Shown piece after piece: positions 8,177 through 17,599 of a stretch of DNA of 64,000 nucleotides (positions are counted from its first letter, which is position 1; every line of letters begins with the position of its first letter). Below the pieces are notes generated by a model. It had not been told where the DNA came from. It made no database searches and saw only the letters and a list, made by a program, of their open reading frames with translations. The DNA comes from Cardiobacterium valvarum (lineage in GTDB: Bacteria; Pseudomonadota; Gammaproteobacteria; Cardiobacteriales; Cardiobacteriaceae): contig NZ_UFUW01000001.1 of assembly GCF_900460955.1 (NCBI RefSeq), forward strand, positions 1,548,738 to 1,612,737, in the 5' to 3' direction. The position numbers were made by a program, and so were the translations under genes.

Positions 8177-11100
8177 TCATTCGGCGAACTGCACGGCGAC
8201 GAGGCGGGAGACGCCCGGTTCGCTCATGGTGACGCCGATGAGGTGGTCGCAGGTCTGCATGGTGCGTTTGCGGTGGGTGATGACGATGAATTGGGTTTGT
8301 GTCGCCATGTCGCGCAGGAGGTTGCTGAGGCGGCCAACGTTTGCATCATCCAGCGGCGCGTCCACTTCGTCCAGGAGACAGAAGGGCGCGGGGTTCAGGC
8401 GGAAAAGGGCGAAGACGAGGGCAAGCGCGGTCAGGGCTTTTTCGCCGCCGGAGAGGACGCTCAGGTTTTTGACTTTTTTGCCGGGCGGGCGCACGGCGAT
8501 GGTGATGCCGGCATCCAGTATGTCGCCGTCGGTCCAGGCGAGTTCGGCTTCGCCGCCGCGAAAGAGGATGGGGAAGAGGTTGGCGAAGTGGCGGTTGACG
8601 ATGTCCAGGGTTTCTTGCAGGCGGCTGCGCGTTTCGTCGTCGAGTTTGTTGATGGCTTCTTCGAGCAGCGCCAGGGTGTCGCGCAGGTCGCGGCATTGGG
8701 TTTCCAGCGCGCTGTATTCGTTTTCGGCGCTGTCGTAGTCGGTGATGGCGGCGAGGTTGACGGCGCCGAGTGCTTCTTTTTGTTGTTTGAGGGTGCGGAT
8801 GTCGGCGCTGAGCGTGGCTTCGTCTTCGGCGGCTTCCGGCAGGGGTTCGTGGTTGTCGCTGAGGAGTCCGGCGATGATGCGCTGTTGTTGCTGGTGCAGT
8901 TGTTCGATTTGTTGTTGGTGGTGTTGCAGGCGTTCTTCAGCGAGTTGGCGGCGGTGCGCGCGTTCACGCTGGGCTTCTTGTTCACGGTGCAGTTCGTGGG
9001 CGATTTTTTCGAGGGTTTGTGCGCTCAGGGCGCGGTGCTGTTCGTTTTCGGCGTGGGTTTGTTCGTGGGTTTCGAGGCTGAGGTGGTTTTCTTCTAGGGT
9101 GAGGGCGAGGGTTTCGAGTTGTTCGTGTAGTGTGGCGAGGGCGGTTTCGGTGGCAGCGATGTCTTCGGCGAGACGGGTTTGTTGTTTTTCGCCGGCGGCG
9201 AGGTGGGCGCGGTGTTGTTCGAGGGCGGTTTCAGCGGCGCGGATGTGTTCTTCGTGTTGTTGGGTGATGCGCGCGGTTTCCTGGTAGTGGGCGTGTTGTG
9301 CCTGGTATTCGTATTCGAGGGCCTGGATGGGTGGCAGGGTGGCGAGGGCTTGTTCGGCCTGGGTTTGTTCTTGTCTGGCTTGTTCGAGGTGGCGCGCGGC
9401 AGCGGCGATGTCTTCGGCGAGGGTGGCCGCGGCGCGCTGTTGTTGGGCGCGCAGGGTGGCGCGGTGTTGTTGTTGTTGGCGGCTGAGAGCGAGGCGGTGG
9501 CTATGTTCGCGTTGTTGTTGTTCGTGTTGTTGGTACTGGCGGCGGGCGTTGTCGCGTTGGGCGATGGCGCCAGCAAGGGTTTCCTGGTGCGTCTGGTGTT
9601 CGGCTTCGAGGGTGCGCAGGGCGGTTTCGCCTGCGGCGAGGGCGGCTTCGAGGGTGACGATGCGGCTTTGTCGGGCGAGTTGGTCGTCGGCGGCGGGGGC
9701 GGGCTGGACGCTGCTGCGGCTGATGCTGCTGCCGTCGAGGGTGAGGTACTGGATGCCATCGGCGAGGTCGTCCGGGTGGATGTCGTGATCGTGTTTGGCG
9801 AGCGGTTGCAGGTGGCCGAGCCAGGGGTGCAGGTCGGCGTCGCTGGCGAGGTAGGGTTGCCAGGCCGCCGGTACGCCACCACCGCTCAGTTGGGCATGGC
9901 CGTGAGTGAGGGCGTGTTGCCAGTGCGCGGCGCCGATACTGGCGTGCAGGCGTTCGCCGAGGTGTCGGCCAATGGCGGTTTGCCAGACGGGGTCCACGCG
10001 CAGGTGTTCGCTGAGGCGGGGGGCGTCAGGCTGGGCGCTGTCAGCGGCAGGCGGGGGTTGCAGGCGGCGCAGGGTGTCGAGTTCGGTTTGCTGGCGTTCG
10101 CGCTGGGTGTGTTGTTGGCGTAGGCGGTTCTCGTTGGCATGGTGTTGTTCTTGGGCGGTCTGCACGGCCTCTTCGGCGGCGGCGAGGGCATCGGCGGCGG
10201 TTTCCAGAGCGATAGCGAGGGTTTCTTGTTCGAGCGCGAGGGTTTCGAGTGTGTCGGCGTCTTCTTCATCTTCCTGGCCGATGGGCTCGGCGCGACGCTG
10301 TTCGAGACGCTGGTATTGGGCTTGGGCGTCGTTTAAGCGGTGGGTGGCGGTGTAGAGGCGGTTTTCGGCGTGGTGACGGGTTTCGCGGTTGGCGTCGAGT
10401 TTGTGGCGTAGGGTTTCGGCGGCGGCGCGGGCGGCGTCACTGGCGGCGCGGGCTTCGTCGAGGGCGGGGCGTTCGGCGGTGAGTTGTTGTTCAAGGCGCT
10501 CGATTTCGACGCGGTGGTGTTGTTGCTGGCCGTCGTCTTCGCCGTTTTGCTGGCGCAGGCGGGCAAGGCGGGCTTCGTGGTCGCGCGCGTTTTGCGCGAG
10601 GTGTTGTTGGCTCTGGCGGTCTTTTTCGAGGGCGCGGCGCAGTTGGGCGAGTTGGGCGGCGCTTTGCAGGGTCTGGTTTTCGGCGTTTTTGTGTGCTTCT
10701 TTGGCGGCGGCGTGTTGTTCGGCGAGGGCGGCGAGTTGGGCTTCGTCGATGCCGCTGTGGGCAAAGAGATCTTCAAGGGCAGCACGGTCCTCTTGGTATT
10801 GGCTTTGGGCGGCGTCCAGCTGGCGTTGGGTTTGGTGGTATTGCCAGCTTTGCAGGCGGTGTGCGAGGAGTTGTTGTTTTTGGTTGAGTTCGCGCCACTG
10901 CCGGGCGGTGGCTGCTTCTTGAGCGAGTTTGTCGCGCTGTTTGCCGAGTTGTTGCAGGCGGTCGTCGTGGCGGGTGAGGTGTTCGCGCACGTCGGTCATG
11001 CGCGCTTCGCTTTCTTTACGCCGCGTTTTGTAGTGGGCGATGCCCGCCGCTTCTTCGATGTAGCTGCGCAGTTCTTCGGGTTTGGCTTCGATGATGCGGC

Positions 11101-11548
11101 TGATCATGCCTTGTTCGATGACGGCGTAGCTGCGCGCGCCCACGCCGGTGCCTTGCAGGAGTTCGACGATGTCGCGCCGCCGCACGCGTTTGTTGTTGAT
11201 GCTGTATTGGGACTGGCCGTCGCTGCCGACTTTGCGCGCGATGATGAGTTCGGCGTAGTCGGCAAACGCACCGCCCGCGCTGCCGTCGCTGTTGTCGAAG
11301 TGCAGGGCGACGCTCGCCATGCCCGCTGCCCGCCGGTTCGCCGCGCCGGCAAAGATGATGTCGGTCATCGCCTGGCCGCGCAGTTGTTTGGCAGCCGTCT
11401 CGCCCAGTACCCAGCGCACAGCGTCAATGATGTTGGATTTGCCGCAGCCGTTCGGGCCGATGATGCCGGTGACAGGGGCGTCCACCGGAAAGGTGGTGTT
11501 GTCGGCAAAGGATTTGAATCCGGCGAGGCGGATGGCGGTGAGGCGCAT
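8177..11548 (-). CDS. smc: Chromosome segregation ATPase SMC
   Basis: A 1123-residue protein, slightly short for the family. The Walker A motif GPNGCGKS is at residues 31-38. Long Gln/Glu/Ala-rich coiled coils flank a central hinge near residues 500-600. The C-terminal head has the ABC signature LSGGEKALTALAL and Walker B FCLLDEVDAPLDD. SMC works as a dimer with ScpA and ScpB in chromosome compaction and segregation. Presence of SMC in place of MukB is informative, since enteric and Pasteurellaceae relatives use MukB. The coiled-coil coding sequence is strongly biased to CAG/GAA repeats. The gene stands alone. Confidence 0.97.
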   Translation of the reverse strand: MRLTAIRLAGFKSFADNTTFPVDAPVTGIIGPNGCGKSNIIDAVRWVLGETAAKQLRGQAMTDIIFAGAANRRAAGMASVALHFDNSDGSAGGAFADYAELIIARKVGSDGQSQYSINNKRVRRRDIVELLQGTGVGARSYAVIEQGMISRIIEAKPEELRSYIEEAAGIAHYKTRRKESEARMTDVREHLTRHDDRLQQLGKQRDKLAQEAATARQWRELNQKQQLLAHRLQSWQYHQTQRQLDAAQSQYQEDRAALEDLFAHSGIDEAQLAALAEQHAAAKEAHKNAENQTLQSAAQLAQLRRALEKDRQSQQHLAQNARDHEARLARLRQQNGEDDGQQQHHRVEIERLEQQLTAERPALDEARAASDAARAAAETLRHKLDANRETRHHAENRLYTATHRLNDAQAQYQRLEQRRAEPIGQEDEEDADTLETLALEQETLAIALETAADALAAAEEAVQTAQEQHHANENRLRQQHTQRERQQTELDTLRRLQPPPAADSAQPDAPRLSEHLRVDPVWQTAIGRHLGERLHASIGAAHWQHALTHGHAQLSGGGVPAAWQPYLASDADLHPWLGHLQPLAKHDHDIHPDDLADGIQYLTLDGSSISRSSVQPAPAADDQLARQSRIVTLEAALAAGETALRTLEAEHQTHQETLAGAIAQRDNARRQYQQHEQQQREHSHRLALSRQQQQHRATLRAQQQRAAATLAEDIAAAARHLEQARQEQTQAEQALATLPPIQALEYEYQAQHAHYQETARITQQHEEHIRAAETALEQHRAHLAAGEKQQTRLAEDIAATETALATLHEQLETLALTLEENHLSLETHEQTHAENEQHRALSAQTLEKIAHELHREQEAQRERAHRRQLAEERLQHHQQQIEQLHQQQQRIIAGLLSDNHEPLPEAAEDEATLSADIRTLKQQKEALGAVNLAAITDYDSAENEYSALETQCRDLRDTLALLEEAINKLDDETRSRLQETLDIVNRHFANLFPILFRGGEAELAWTDGDILDAGITIAVRPPGKKVKNLSVLSGGEKALTALALVFALFRLNPAPFCLLDEVDAPLDDANVGRLSNLLRDMATQTQFIVITHRKRTMQTCDHLIGVTMSEPGVSRLVAVQFAE

Positions 11549-11706
11549 GGTTGGGTCGTCTGTCCGTGGTCAAAGGGCACGTATTATACGCGTCCCGTTT
11601 CGATGGTTTTGTTTCGCGTTTACAACAGGATGTGACCTTTTTGATACTTGCACGGCAGTGGTTTTTTCCTATTATGTGCCGCCGTTGTTTTTTCGGATTT
11701 TTCATC

Positions 11707-12159
11707 ATGCTGAATCGTTTTTTTCTGTTGTGTCTGCTCGCTGTACTCAGCGGCTGTTCTTCTTCCGGCAAGAAAGGGGGTGACGTGGTGGTACGCCCGG
11801 TCAAACGCGGGGATACGGCGGTAGTTGAGAATGCCCGGCAGACGGTGCAATGGCCGGGGACGTATCAGGGGATTCTGCCGTGTTCGACCTGCGAGGGCGT
11901 GGCAACAATGATCGTCCTCAAGCCGGATATGACTTATCAGACGCGCACCCGGATGCTCGGCATTGACGACAAGGACCGCACTAGCAAAGGGCGCTTTGAG
12001 TGGTTGCCAGACGGCAGTCATATCGCCATTGATAGTGAGGGGCAGCGCAAGATATTCCGCGTGCACCCCGATCATCTGGAAATGCGCCTGCCCAACGGCG
12101 AACAGATTCCTACCGCCAATCCGGAAGCGTTTCAGCTGATGAAAGACGCGATGATGTGA
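11707..12159 (+). CDS. NlpE N-terminal-like lipoprotein
   Basis: A 150-residue lipoprotein. The start at 11707 gives a signal peptide ending in the lipobox LSGC. The mature part has WPGTYQGILPCSTCEGV, matching the NlpE N-terminal barrel, where a CxxC pair follows the LPC block. In E. coli, NlpE senses surface contact and lipoprotein or copper stress through Cpx; this protein lacks the second NlpE domain, so only a general envelope or copper-related role is suggested. It is followed by a strong terminator and is probably monocistronic. Confidence 0.8.
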   Translation: MLNRFFLLCLLAVLSGCSSSGKKGGDVVVRPVKRGDTAVVENARQTVQWPGTYQGILPCSTCEGVATMIVLKPDMTYQTRTRMLGIDDKDRTSKGRFEWLPDGSHIAIDSEGQRKIFRVHPDHLEMRLPNGEQIPTANPEAFQLMKDAMM

Positions 12160-12172
12160 TAGCTTCTGCAAG

Positions 12173-12200
12173 AAAAAACCGCCTGAACAGGCGGTTTTTT
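12173..12200. terminator. Bidirectional terminator
   Basis: AAAAAACCGCCTG, two-base loop, CAGGCGGTTTTTT. It sits between the convergent NlpE-like and GTPase genes and has A and T runs on both sides. Confidence 0.9.
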
Positions 12201-12212
12201 CTTGTGATGATT

Positions 12213-13172
12213 TCAAAGCAACGAGCCCAACCAGCTTGTTATTTTTTTGACATACTTTGTTGCCGTGGTAATCATGACATCAGTTGCGAAATCTTTCACG
12301 CTATCCCAAGCCTTACCTGCCATTTCTTTAACGGTATCCCAGATACCCTTTTCTCCTGCTTTTGCTGCCTTTTCTGTAATGACAGACTCTTTTGCTTCAC
12401 GGGTAAAAGCAAACTTTTTTTCCTTGGGAACAATGTCAACAATGGCATCCATTACGGCAGTTAAATTGTATTTTTCTTCTGCCGAAGCCGTTTGAATGCG
12501 ACTTGGCGGCACATCAAAGGTTTTGACAATTTCCAGTATTTTTAGCTGGATGTTTTTTTCTTGTTCCTTGCCTGGGATGTGGTTATCCCTATCCCAATCA
12601 AATAAAGGATTTATCTTATCCACCTGATTAATGACAAATAAGACCGGGCATCGCTCTTTCTGGGGTTCCAAGATTTCTTTATAAACTTTCTCCGGAATAG
12701 AGTAAGCACGGTCATCTCCTTTAATGACCCAAATGACCAAATCCAGCTCTGGCACCAGGCTTTTGTATAGAGCGAAATATTCTTCGTCCCGCGCGCCTGT
12801 TTCACCAACACCAGGGACGTCAATCAAGCGGATACCGCCTTGCCCACTGGAATTCCCTATAAAAATTTCCTGCGGTTCTCGGGTACAGGCTGCTATATCA
12901 CTGATTTTGGCAACCTCCTGCCCAAAAAGCGCATTACATAGAGAAGATTTGCCGACACCAGTTACGCCAAAGATACCTACTCTGGGGGTGTAATTGCGCA
13001 GTTCTTTAATTTTCTCGGCTATTTTCCTGCGCAATTCCGCATAATCATTTCTGCTGTTTCCTTGCGGTATAGCAGGGAAATTATCATTTGCCCGTTCAAT
13101 AAGTTCTTTATGCCTTTTACGTTCTTCATAAGAGGTTTCGTTTGTTACTACTGGGTCTTTGTTTTCATTCAT
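12213..13172 (-). CDS. Era/YfjP-like GTPase
   Basis: A 319-residue protein. G1 is GVTGVGKS, G3 is DVPG (IRLIDVPGVGETG) and G4 is NQVD, all in the first 200 residues, so a working GTPase domain is likely. The N-terminal 50 residues are charged. The C-terminal 90 end in a helical stretch (KEMAGKAWDSVKDFATDV) with weak hydrophobic periodicity that could touch membranes. The start at 13172 has AGGAG nine bases upstream; the TTG at 13181 is too close. The gene is clearly more AT-rich than smc and ftsK on either side, which suggests transfer. It is divergent from an XRE regulator, its probable controller. The cellular role is unknown. Confidence 0.75.
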   Translation of the reverse strand: MNENKDPVVTNETSYEERKRHKELIERANDNFPAIPQGNSRNDYAELRRKIAEKIKELRNYTPRVGIFGVTGVGKSSLCNALFGQEVAKISDIAACTREPQEIFIGNSSGQGGIRLIDVPGVGETGARDEEYFALYKSLVPELDLVIWVIKGDDRAYSIPEKVYKEILEPQKERCPVLFVINQVDKINPLFDWDRDNHIPGKEQEKNIQLKILEIVKTFDVPPSRIQTASAEEKYNLTAVMDAIVDIVPKEKKFAFTREAKESVITEKAAKAGEKGIWDTVKEMAGKAWDSVKDFATDVMITTATKYVKKITSWLGSLL

Positions 13173-13192
13173 AAAATCCAACTCCTAGTTGT

Positions 13193-13240
13193 TTGCACCT
13201 AAAACAGGGGCATTTTACGTTGAACCTAAAATCGGTGCAA
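13193..13240. promoter_or_regulatory. Candidate operator between GTPase and XRE genes
   Basis: The 67-base divergent gap has an inverted pair TTGCACC (13193-13199) and GGTGCAA (13234-13240). It also has a degenerate direct repeat built on ACCTAAAA at 13197 and 13225. The right arm overlaps the XRE start codon. This fits autoregulation by the XRE protein with control of the GTPase. It is inferred from pattern only. Confidence 0.45.
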
Positions 13241-13521
13241 TGAAGAATATCCGCCTGTCTGTTCATGCACCCGAAAGCCTATGGCTGCGCCAATTGCTCA
13301 CAGAGCGGCGTGTGGCATTGGGCTTATCGCAGCGGGCACTGGCAGAACGGCTGGATGTGGTTTATTCCTTTGTGGGCAAGGTGGAAACAGGCGATCGCCG
13401 TTTGGATGTTTTCGAGTTTATGGCGTACTGCGAGGCGTTGGATATGCTGCCGGAGTACGTTTTGCAGCGGTTCAGAACAGAGTTTCCGTCAGTCACGATT
13501 CCTAGCCCTCAGAGCAACTGA
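13240..13521 (+). CDS. XRE-family helix-turn-helix regulator
   Basis: A 93-residue protein. Residues about 20-75 form a Cro/CI-type HTH: LLTERRVALGLSQRALAERL, then VYSFVGKVETGDRRLDVFEF. This is the full length of small XRE regulators. The start at 13240 is the first ATG in the family's frame and has no good Shine-Dalgarno sequence, so the transcript may be leaderless or weakly translated. It is divergent from the GTPase gene with repeats in the gap, so it probably regulates itself and that gene. A terminator closes it before ftsK. Confidence 0.85.
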   Translation: MKNIRLSVHAPESLWLRQLLTERRVALGLSQRALAERLDVVYSFVGKVETGDRRLDVFEFMAYCEALDMLPEYVLQRFRTEFPSVTIPSPQSN

Positions 13522-13555
13522 ACCCCGCCCCGCGCGCCTGCCGGGCGGGTTTTTC
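13521..13555 (+). terminator. Terminator after the XRE gene
   Basis: CCCGCCC (13524-13530) pairs with GGGCGGG (13543-13549), followed by TTTTT. It separates the XRE gene from ftsK. Confidence 0.75.
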
Positions 13556-13624
13556 TGTGGTAAACCCGCCGGTATTTTTTTACAATGCCGCCTTTTATTA
13601 CGTCTTAGCAAAATAACTCGCCTT

Positions 13625-16510
13625 ATGTCCCCTCCCTCCCCGATTGATAGCTGGCGTTATCATTTGCGCCGTGGCATTTCCGATTTATGGTTCATTCTCT
13701 CTATTGCCGCCGCCTTCGTGCTGCTCTTGGTTCTATTCGGTTATCACAACACTGACCCGGGCTGGAGTACATCCGGCGAAGCGCAGGAAACCCGCCATTT
13801 CCTCGGTACGCTCGGTGCTTATACCGCAGACCTGCTCTTTTCCCTGCTCGGTTATGCCGCTTATCTGCTGCCTTTCGGCGTGGCAACCATCGGCTGGCAA
13901 AGCGTGTGCCGCGCACAAATTGACGCCGAATTGATGATCTGGAAATGCTTTGCTTTGGTAATTGCCATCGTCTCGCTGTGCGGCATCCTGTCGCTGCATT
14001 GCGACGTCAAAATCAACTCGCTTGCCGTCACCGGCGGTGGCGTGGTCGGGCTGAAAATTTCCATTGAATTGCTAAAAATGTGGCCGGTGCAGCTGGTGAT
14101 GAGCATCTACACCCTGCTGTTCCTCATCGGCATCACCCTGCTCGCGGAACTGAACTGGGCAAAAATACTGGATACCGTCGGGCAGTGGGGCATCAATCTT
14201 TACAACTGGGTACATGGCAAAATCCATCACTCCCTCCATACGCGCAAAATTGCAACGACGGATACTGCCTGCCGTCCCAGCGCATTCGCCACCCCTGGTG
14301 ACGCAGAAGCAAGCAACGCGGGTACCGGCGGCGCGATGGCCTCGGCTGCCGCTATCTTCCCCAACCTGCGCGATCGCCTGCTGAACCTCATCAACAAGAG
14401 CAAACAGCGCCGTAGTACACGCGCGCCGCACACGCCGGTAATGCAGACCGTGCCACCGCGTCCGCCGCAAAACAACAATCCCTTCGGCCTGAGCGGCATG
14501 ACCGATCTGGACGGCGACGAACCGCCGCCATTCCGCGCGCCACCGCGTTACACCCCGCCGGAAGATGATGTCTCGGCGACGCCGCAGCGCAGCGAGCCAA
14601 ACATCAGCTGGGCGCATTACAAAGCACAGAATGCCACCGCAGAAACCTCTGCCGAACCTACCGACGAAGAAGAATACCGCCCGAAAAGTGACTATTTCGC
14701 CCGCCGCCAGAACGCTGGACTGCCACTGCGTGGCGACGAAAACGACGCTTACCCGCCCGCTATCAACGACCCGGCAAACGACGAAGCACTGGAAGAAATG
14801 GACGAAGAAGACTTCGCCGCGCTGGATAACGACGGTGATAACGTCGCCGACAACACAGCCGAAGAAAACACCGACGGTCGCCACGAACCGCAACTGCGTG
14901 TCCGCCTGAATAACGTCGCCACCGGCAGCAAGGGCGGCGCTATCACCCTGACCGCCACTCGCGCGGTATCTGCTCCTATCACCGCTCCGCAAAACAATGC
15001 CTATCGGCTGCCCGACCTGAATCTTCTCAATCCGGGTACCACCGCCGTCGCCGATTACAGCGACGAAGAACTGGACGAAATGGCGATGCAAGTCGAACAG
15101 GCGCTGAAAAACTACAAACTCAGCGTGCGCGTCGAAAATATCACCGTCGGCCCGGTCGTTACCTGCATCGAACTCTCGCTCGCCCCCGGCATCAAAGTCA
15201 GCTCCATCACCAACCTTGACCGCGACATCGCCCGCCTCCTCTCTGTGCCTAGTGTGCGCGTTGTTGAAGTCATCCCTGGCCGCCCCTTCATCGGCCTCGA
15301 AATCCCGAACCGCAAGCGGGAAATGGTGCCGCTGCGCGGAGTTCTTGAATCCCCACAATACCAGAAAGAGACCTCCCCGCTTACTGTCGTCCTCGGCGCG
15401 GACATCAGCGGCAAACCCATCATCACCAACCTCGGCAAAATGCCGCACCTGCTCGTTGCCGGTACCACCGGCTCGGGCAAATCCGTCGGCATCAACGTCA
15501 TCCTCGCCAGTATGCTGTACAAGTCCAAGCCGGACGAACTCAAACTCATCCTGGTGGATCCGAAAACCGTCGAACTCGCCATGTACCGCGACATCCCGCA
15601 CCTGCTCACCCCGGTTGTCACCGATATGAGCGACGCCGAAAACGCCCTGCGCTGGGCAGTGGCCGAAATGGAACGCCGCTACCAGCTCATGGTCGCCTTG
15701 AAAGTGCGCAAAATGGACGAATTCAACAAAGTCATCCGCGAAGCCGAAGCGCGCGGCGAACGCATCACCGATCCGACAGTTGACCCCGCCCTCTATATCG
15801 GCCTTGCCAACCAGCCGCCCGTACTGAAAACCCTGCCCTACATCGTCATCGTTATTGACGAACTCGCCGACCTGATGATGGTCGCCGGAAAAAACGTCGA
15901 ACAACTCATCGCGCGCATTGCGCAAAAAGCACGCGCGGCGGGCATCCACCTCATCCTCGCTACCCAGCGCCCCTCCGTGGACGTTATCACCGGCCTTATC
16001 AAATCCAACATCCCGACGCGCATCGCCTTCCAGGTTTCCTCCAAGATCGACTCGCGCACCATTCTGAACGGCCAGGGCGCGGAAACCCTGCTCGGCAATG
16101 GCGACATGCTCTTCCTCTCGCCCGGTGTGGGCGGCGCGCGCCGCGTTCACGGCGCCTACATCGACGACCAGGAAGTGGATCGCCTCACCACCTACCTCAA
16201 AACCCAGGGCGAGCCCGACTACGAAGACGCCATCCTCGCCCCTGCCGCCACGAATAACGGTAATGGCAACGGCGGCGGAAAAGACGGCGACGATGCCGAA
16301 CTCGACCCACTCTACGACCAGGCCGTGCAAGTCGTCATCGAATCCGGCAAAGCCTCCATCTCCGGCCTGCAACGCCACCTCAGCATCGGCTACAACCGTG
16401 CCGCACGCATGGTGGACGTTATGGAACGCGCCGGTCTTGTTTCCCCGCCGGACCACAAAGGCGTGCGCAAAGTCCTCACTACCGGCGGCACAGGCGGCGA
16501 CGACTATTAA
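13625..16510 (+). CDS. ftsK: DNA translocase FtsK
   Basis: A 961-residue protein. The start MSPPSPIDSWRYHLRRG at 13625 gives an N-terminal membrane domain with four to five hydrophobic helices over the first 180 residues. A Pro/Asp/Glu-rich linker follows to about residue 460, and then the RecA-like motor: Walker A GTTGSGKS, Walker B IVIVIDELADLMM and ATQRPSVDVITGLIK. The C-terminal 65 residues form the winged-helix gamma domain (RHLSIGYNRAARMVDVMERAG) that reads KOPS sites. FtsK anchors at the septum and pumps DNA to resolve chromosomes with XerCD. The frame is open further upstream, but that part overlaps the XRE gene and is not coding. Confidence 0.97.
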   Translation: MSPPSPIDSWRYHLRRGISDLWFILSIAAAFVLLLVLFGYHNTDPGWSTSGEAQETRHFLGTLGAYTADLLFSLLGYAAYLLPFGVATIGWQSVCRAQIDAELMIWKCFALVIAIVSLCGILSLHCDVKINSLAVTGGGVVGLKISIELLKMWPVQLVMSIYTLLFLIGITLLAELNWAKILDTVGQWGINLYNWVHGKIHHSLHTRKIATTDTACRPSAFATPGDAEASNAGTGGAMASAAAIFPNLRDRLLNLINKSKQRRSTRAPHTPVMQTVPPRPPQNNNPFGLSGMTDLDGDEPPPFRAPPRYTPPEDDVSATPQRSEPNISWAHYKAQNATAETSAEPTDEEEYRPKSDYFARRQNAGLPLRGDENDAYPPAINDPANDEALEEMDEEDFAALDNDGDNVADNTAEENTDGRHEPQLRVRLNNVATGSKGGAITLTATRAVSAPITAPQNNAYRLPDLNLLNPGTTAVADYSDEELDEMAMQVEQALKNYKLSVRVENITVGPVVTCIELSLAPGIKVSSITNLDRDIARLLSVPSVRVVEVIPGRPFIGLEIPNRKREMVPLRGVLESPQYQKETSPLTVVLGADISGKPIITNLGKMPHLLVAGTTGSGKSVGINVILASMLYKSKPDELKLILVDPKTVELAMYRDIPHLLTPVVTDMSDAENALRWAVAEMERRYQLMVALKVRKMDEFNKVIREAEARGERITDPTVDPALYIGLANQPPVLKTLPYIVIVIDELADLMMVAGKNVEQLIARIAQKARAAGIHLILATQRPSVDVITGLIKSNIPTRIAFQVSSKIDSRTILNGQGAETLLGNGDMLFLSPGVGGARRVHGAYIDDQEVDRLTTYLKTQGEPDYEDAILAPAATNNGNGNGGGKDGDDAELDPLYDQAVQVVIESGKASISGLQRHLSIGYNRAARMVDVMERAGLVSPPDHKGVRKVLTTGGTGGDDY

Positions 16511-16590
16511 AAGCCCGTCACTTGCCGCCAAAGCGGCGGCAAACCATAGCCCCGCATAATCCCGCCTCCGCTAAACCACAAGGAACCCAC

Positions 16591-17397
16591 ATGAAAAAAA
16601 CCCTGCTCATCAGCCTCAGCATAGCCCTCGCCCTGCCCGCATACAGCCAGCAAGCGGCGACAAAACCCGCTGATAATGCTGCCGCTGCCAAACAGGCCGC
16701 CACCAATTCCCTCTACCAGCGCCGCCCCGCTGCCGACAAAAAACCAACCGCAAGCACAGAACAGCCGGCAGCAAATACAGAAAGACCTGCTGACAAACCC
16801 GCTGCCGCCGCGAGTAGCGCCACCAGTGGTAACGCGCTGGATACCTTCATGAAAGGCACCAAAGACCTGCAAGCGAGCTTCACCCAAACCGTGTACAACA
16901 AGCGCGGCGAAGAAACCAGCAAAGGCCGGATGTGGGTCGCCAAACCCGGCAAATTCTACTGGGACTACCAAAGCCCGAACCCGCAAAAAATCATCAGTAA
17001 CGGCAAAAAGGTGTACCACTACGACATCGATCTCGAACAAATCAGCATCCGTGGCCGTGACGAACTCGTCGGCGACGTCGCCGTTGAACTCCTGAACGGC
17101 GAAGACAACATCTCGCGCAACTACAACATCGACCGCGTCGTCAAAAACCTCACCCCGCCGCGCCTGCAAAAATGGGTGGGTAACGGCGTCACCTACCGCC
17201 TGAAACCGAAAACCCGCCAGGAAGAATACGATGCCCTCTGGGTCATCCTTGACGGCAACAGCATCAGCGCCGTGATGATCGACGGCGGCAGCAGCCAAAC
17301 CATCCTCAACTTCACCAACATGAAGCGCAACGTCGGCATCCCCGCCAGTCAATTTGAGTTCACACCACCCAAAGGCGTTGACGTCGTCGGCAAATAA
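16591..17397 (+). CDS. lolA: Outer-membrane lipoprotein carrier LolA
   Basis: A 268-residue periplasmic protein. The start at 16591 has AAGGA and a clean signal peptide ending around LPAYSQ. Residues 90-268 match LolA: LQASFTQTVYN, GRMWVAKPGKFYWDY and YHYDIDLEQ, closing with FTPPKGVDVV. LolA shuttles lipoproteins from LolCDE to LolB. Unusually, about 65 residues of Ala/Lys/Pro/Thr-rich low-complexity sequence separate the signal peptide from the fold. The order ftsK-lolA-rarA is the classic gammaproteobacterial block. Confidence 0.95.
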   Translation: MKKTLLISLSIALALPAYSQQAATKPADNAAAAKQAATNSLYQRRPAADKKPTASTEQPAANTERPADKPAAAASSATSGNALDTFMKGTKDLQASFTQTVYNKRGEETSKGRMWVAKPGKFYWDYQSPNPQKIISNGKKVYHYDIDLEQISIRGRDELVGDVAVELLNGEDNISRNYNIDRVVKNLTPPRLQKWVGNGVTYRLKPKTRQEEYDALWVILDGNSISAVMIDGGSSQTILNFTNMKRNVGIPASQFEFTPPKGVDVVGK

Positions 17398-17427
17398 ATA
17401 CGGGGCGGACACCCTGGATAACAAAAC

Positions 17428-17455
17428 AAGTGGGCATCGTGCCCACTTTTTTTAT
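17428..17455 (+). terminator. Terminator after lolA
   Basis: AAGTGGGCA, loop TCG, TGCCCACTT, then a run of T. It ends the ftsK-lolA transcript before rarA. Confidence 0.9.
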
Positions 17456-17599
17456 CCCGACGATGAGCGAAAAACCGCACGACTATCCCGCTTGCCGAAC
17501 CCGGCACCCATGCCGCCAAACAACCGCCCTGCCCTCTTGCCAAACCTGCCCGCAAACTTGCGTACAATCACGCGGACACCTACCACCCAACACCCCACC

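Noticed and set aside
9100-11100. Plus-strand Val/Gly- and Arg/Cys-rich frames across smc
   Set aside because: Shadows of the repetitive CAG/GAA coiled-coil coding sequence.
13265-13624. Longer N-terminus for FtsK
   Set aside because: It overlaps the XRE gene in another frame and runs through a terminator. FtsK homology and the membrane domain begin after 13625.
14072-16531. Very long open frame antisense to ftsK
   Set aside because: It mirrors the codon bias of a GC-rich gene on the other strand. The protein is His/Val/Gly-rich without any family feature, and ftsK is certain.
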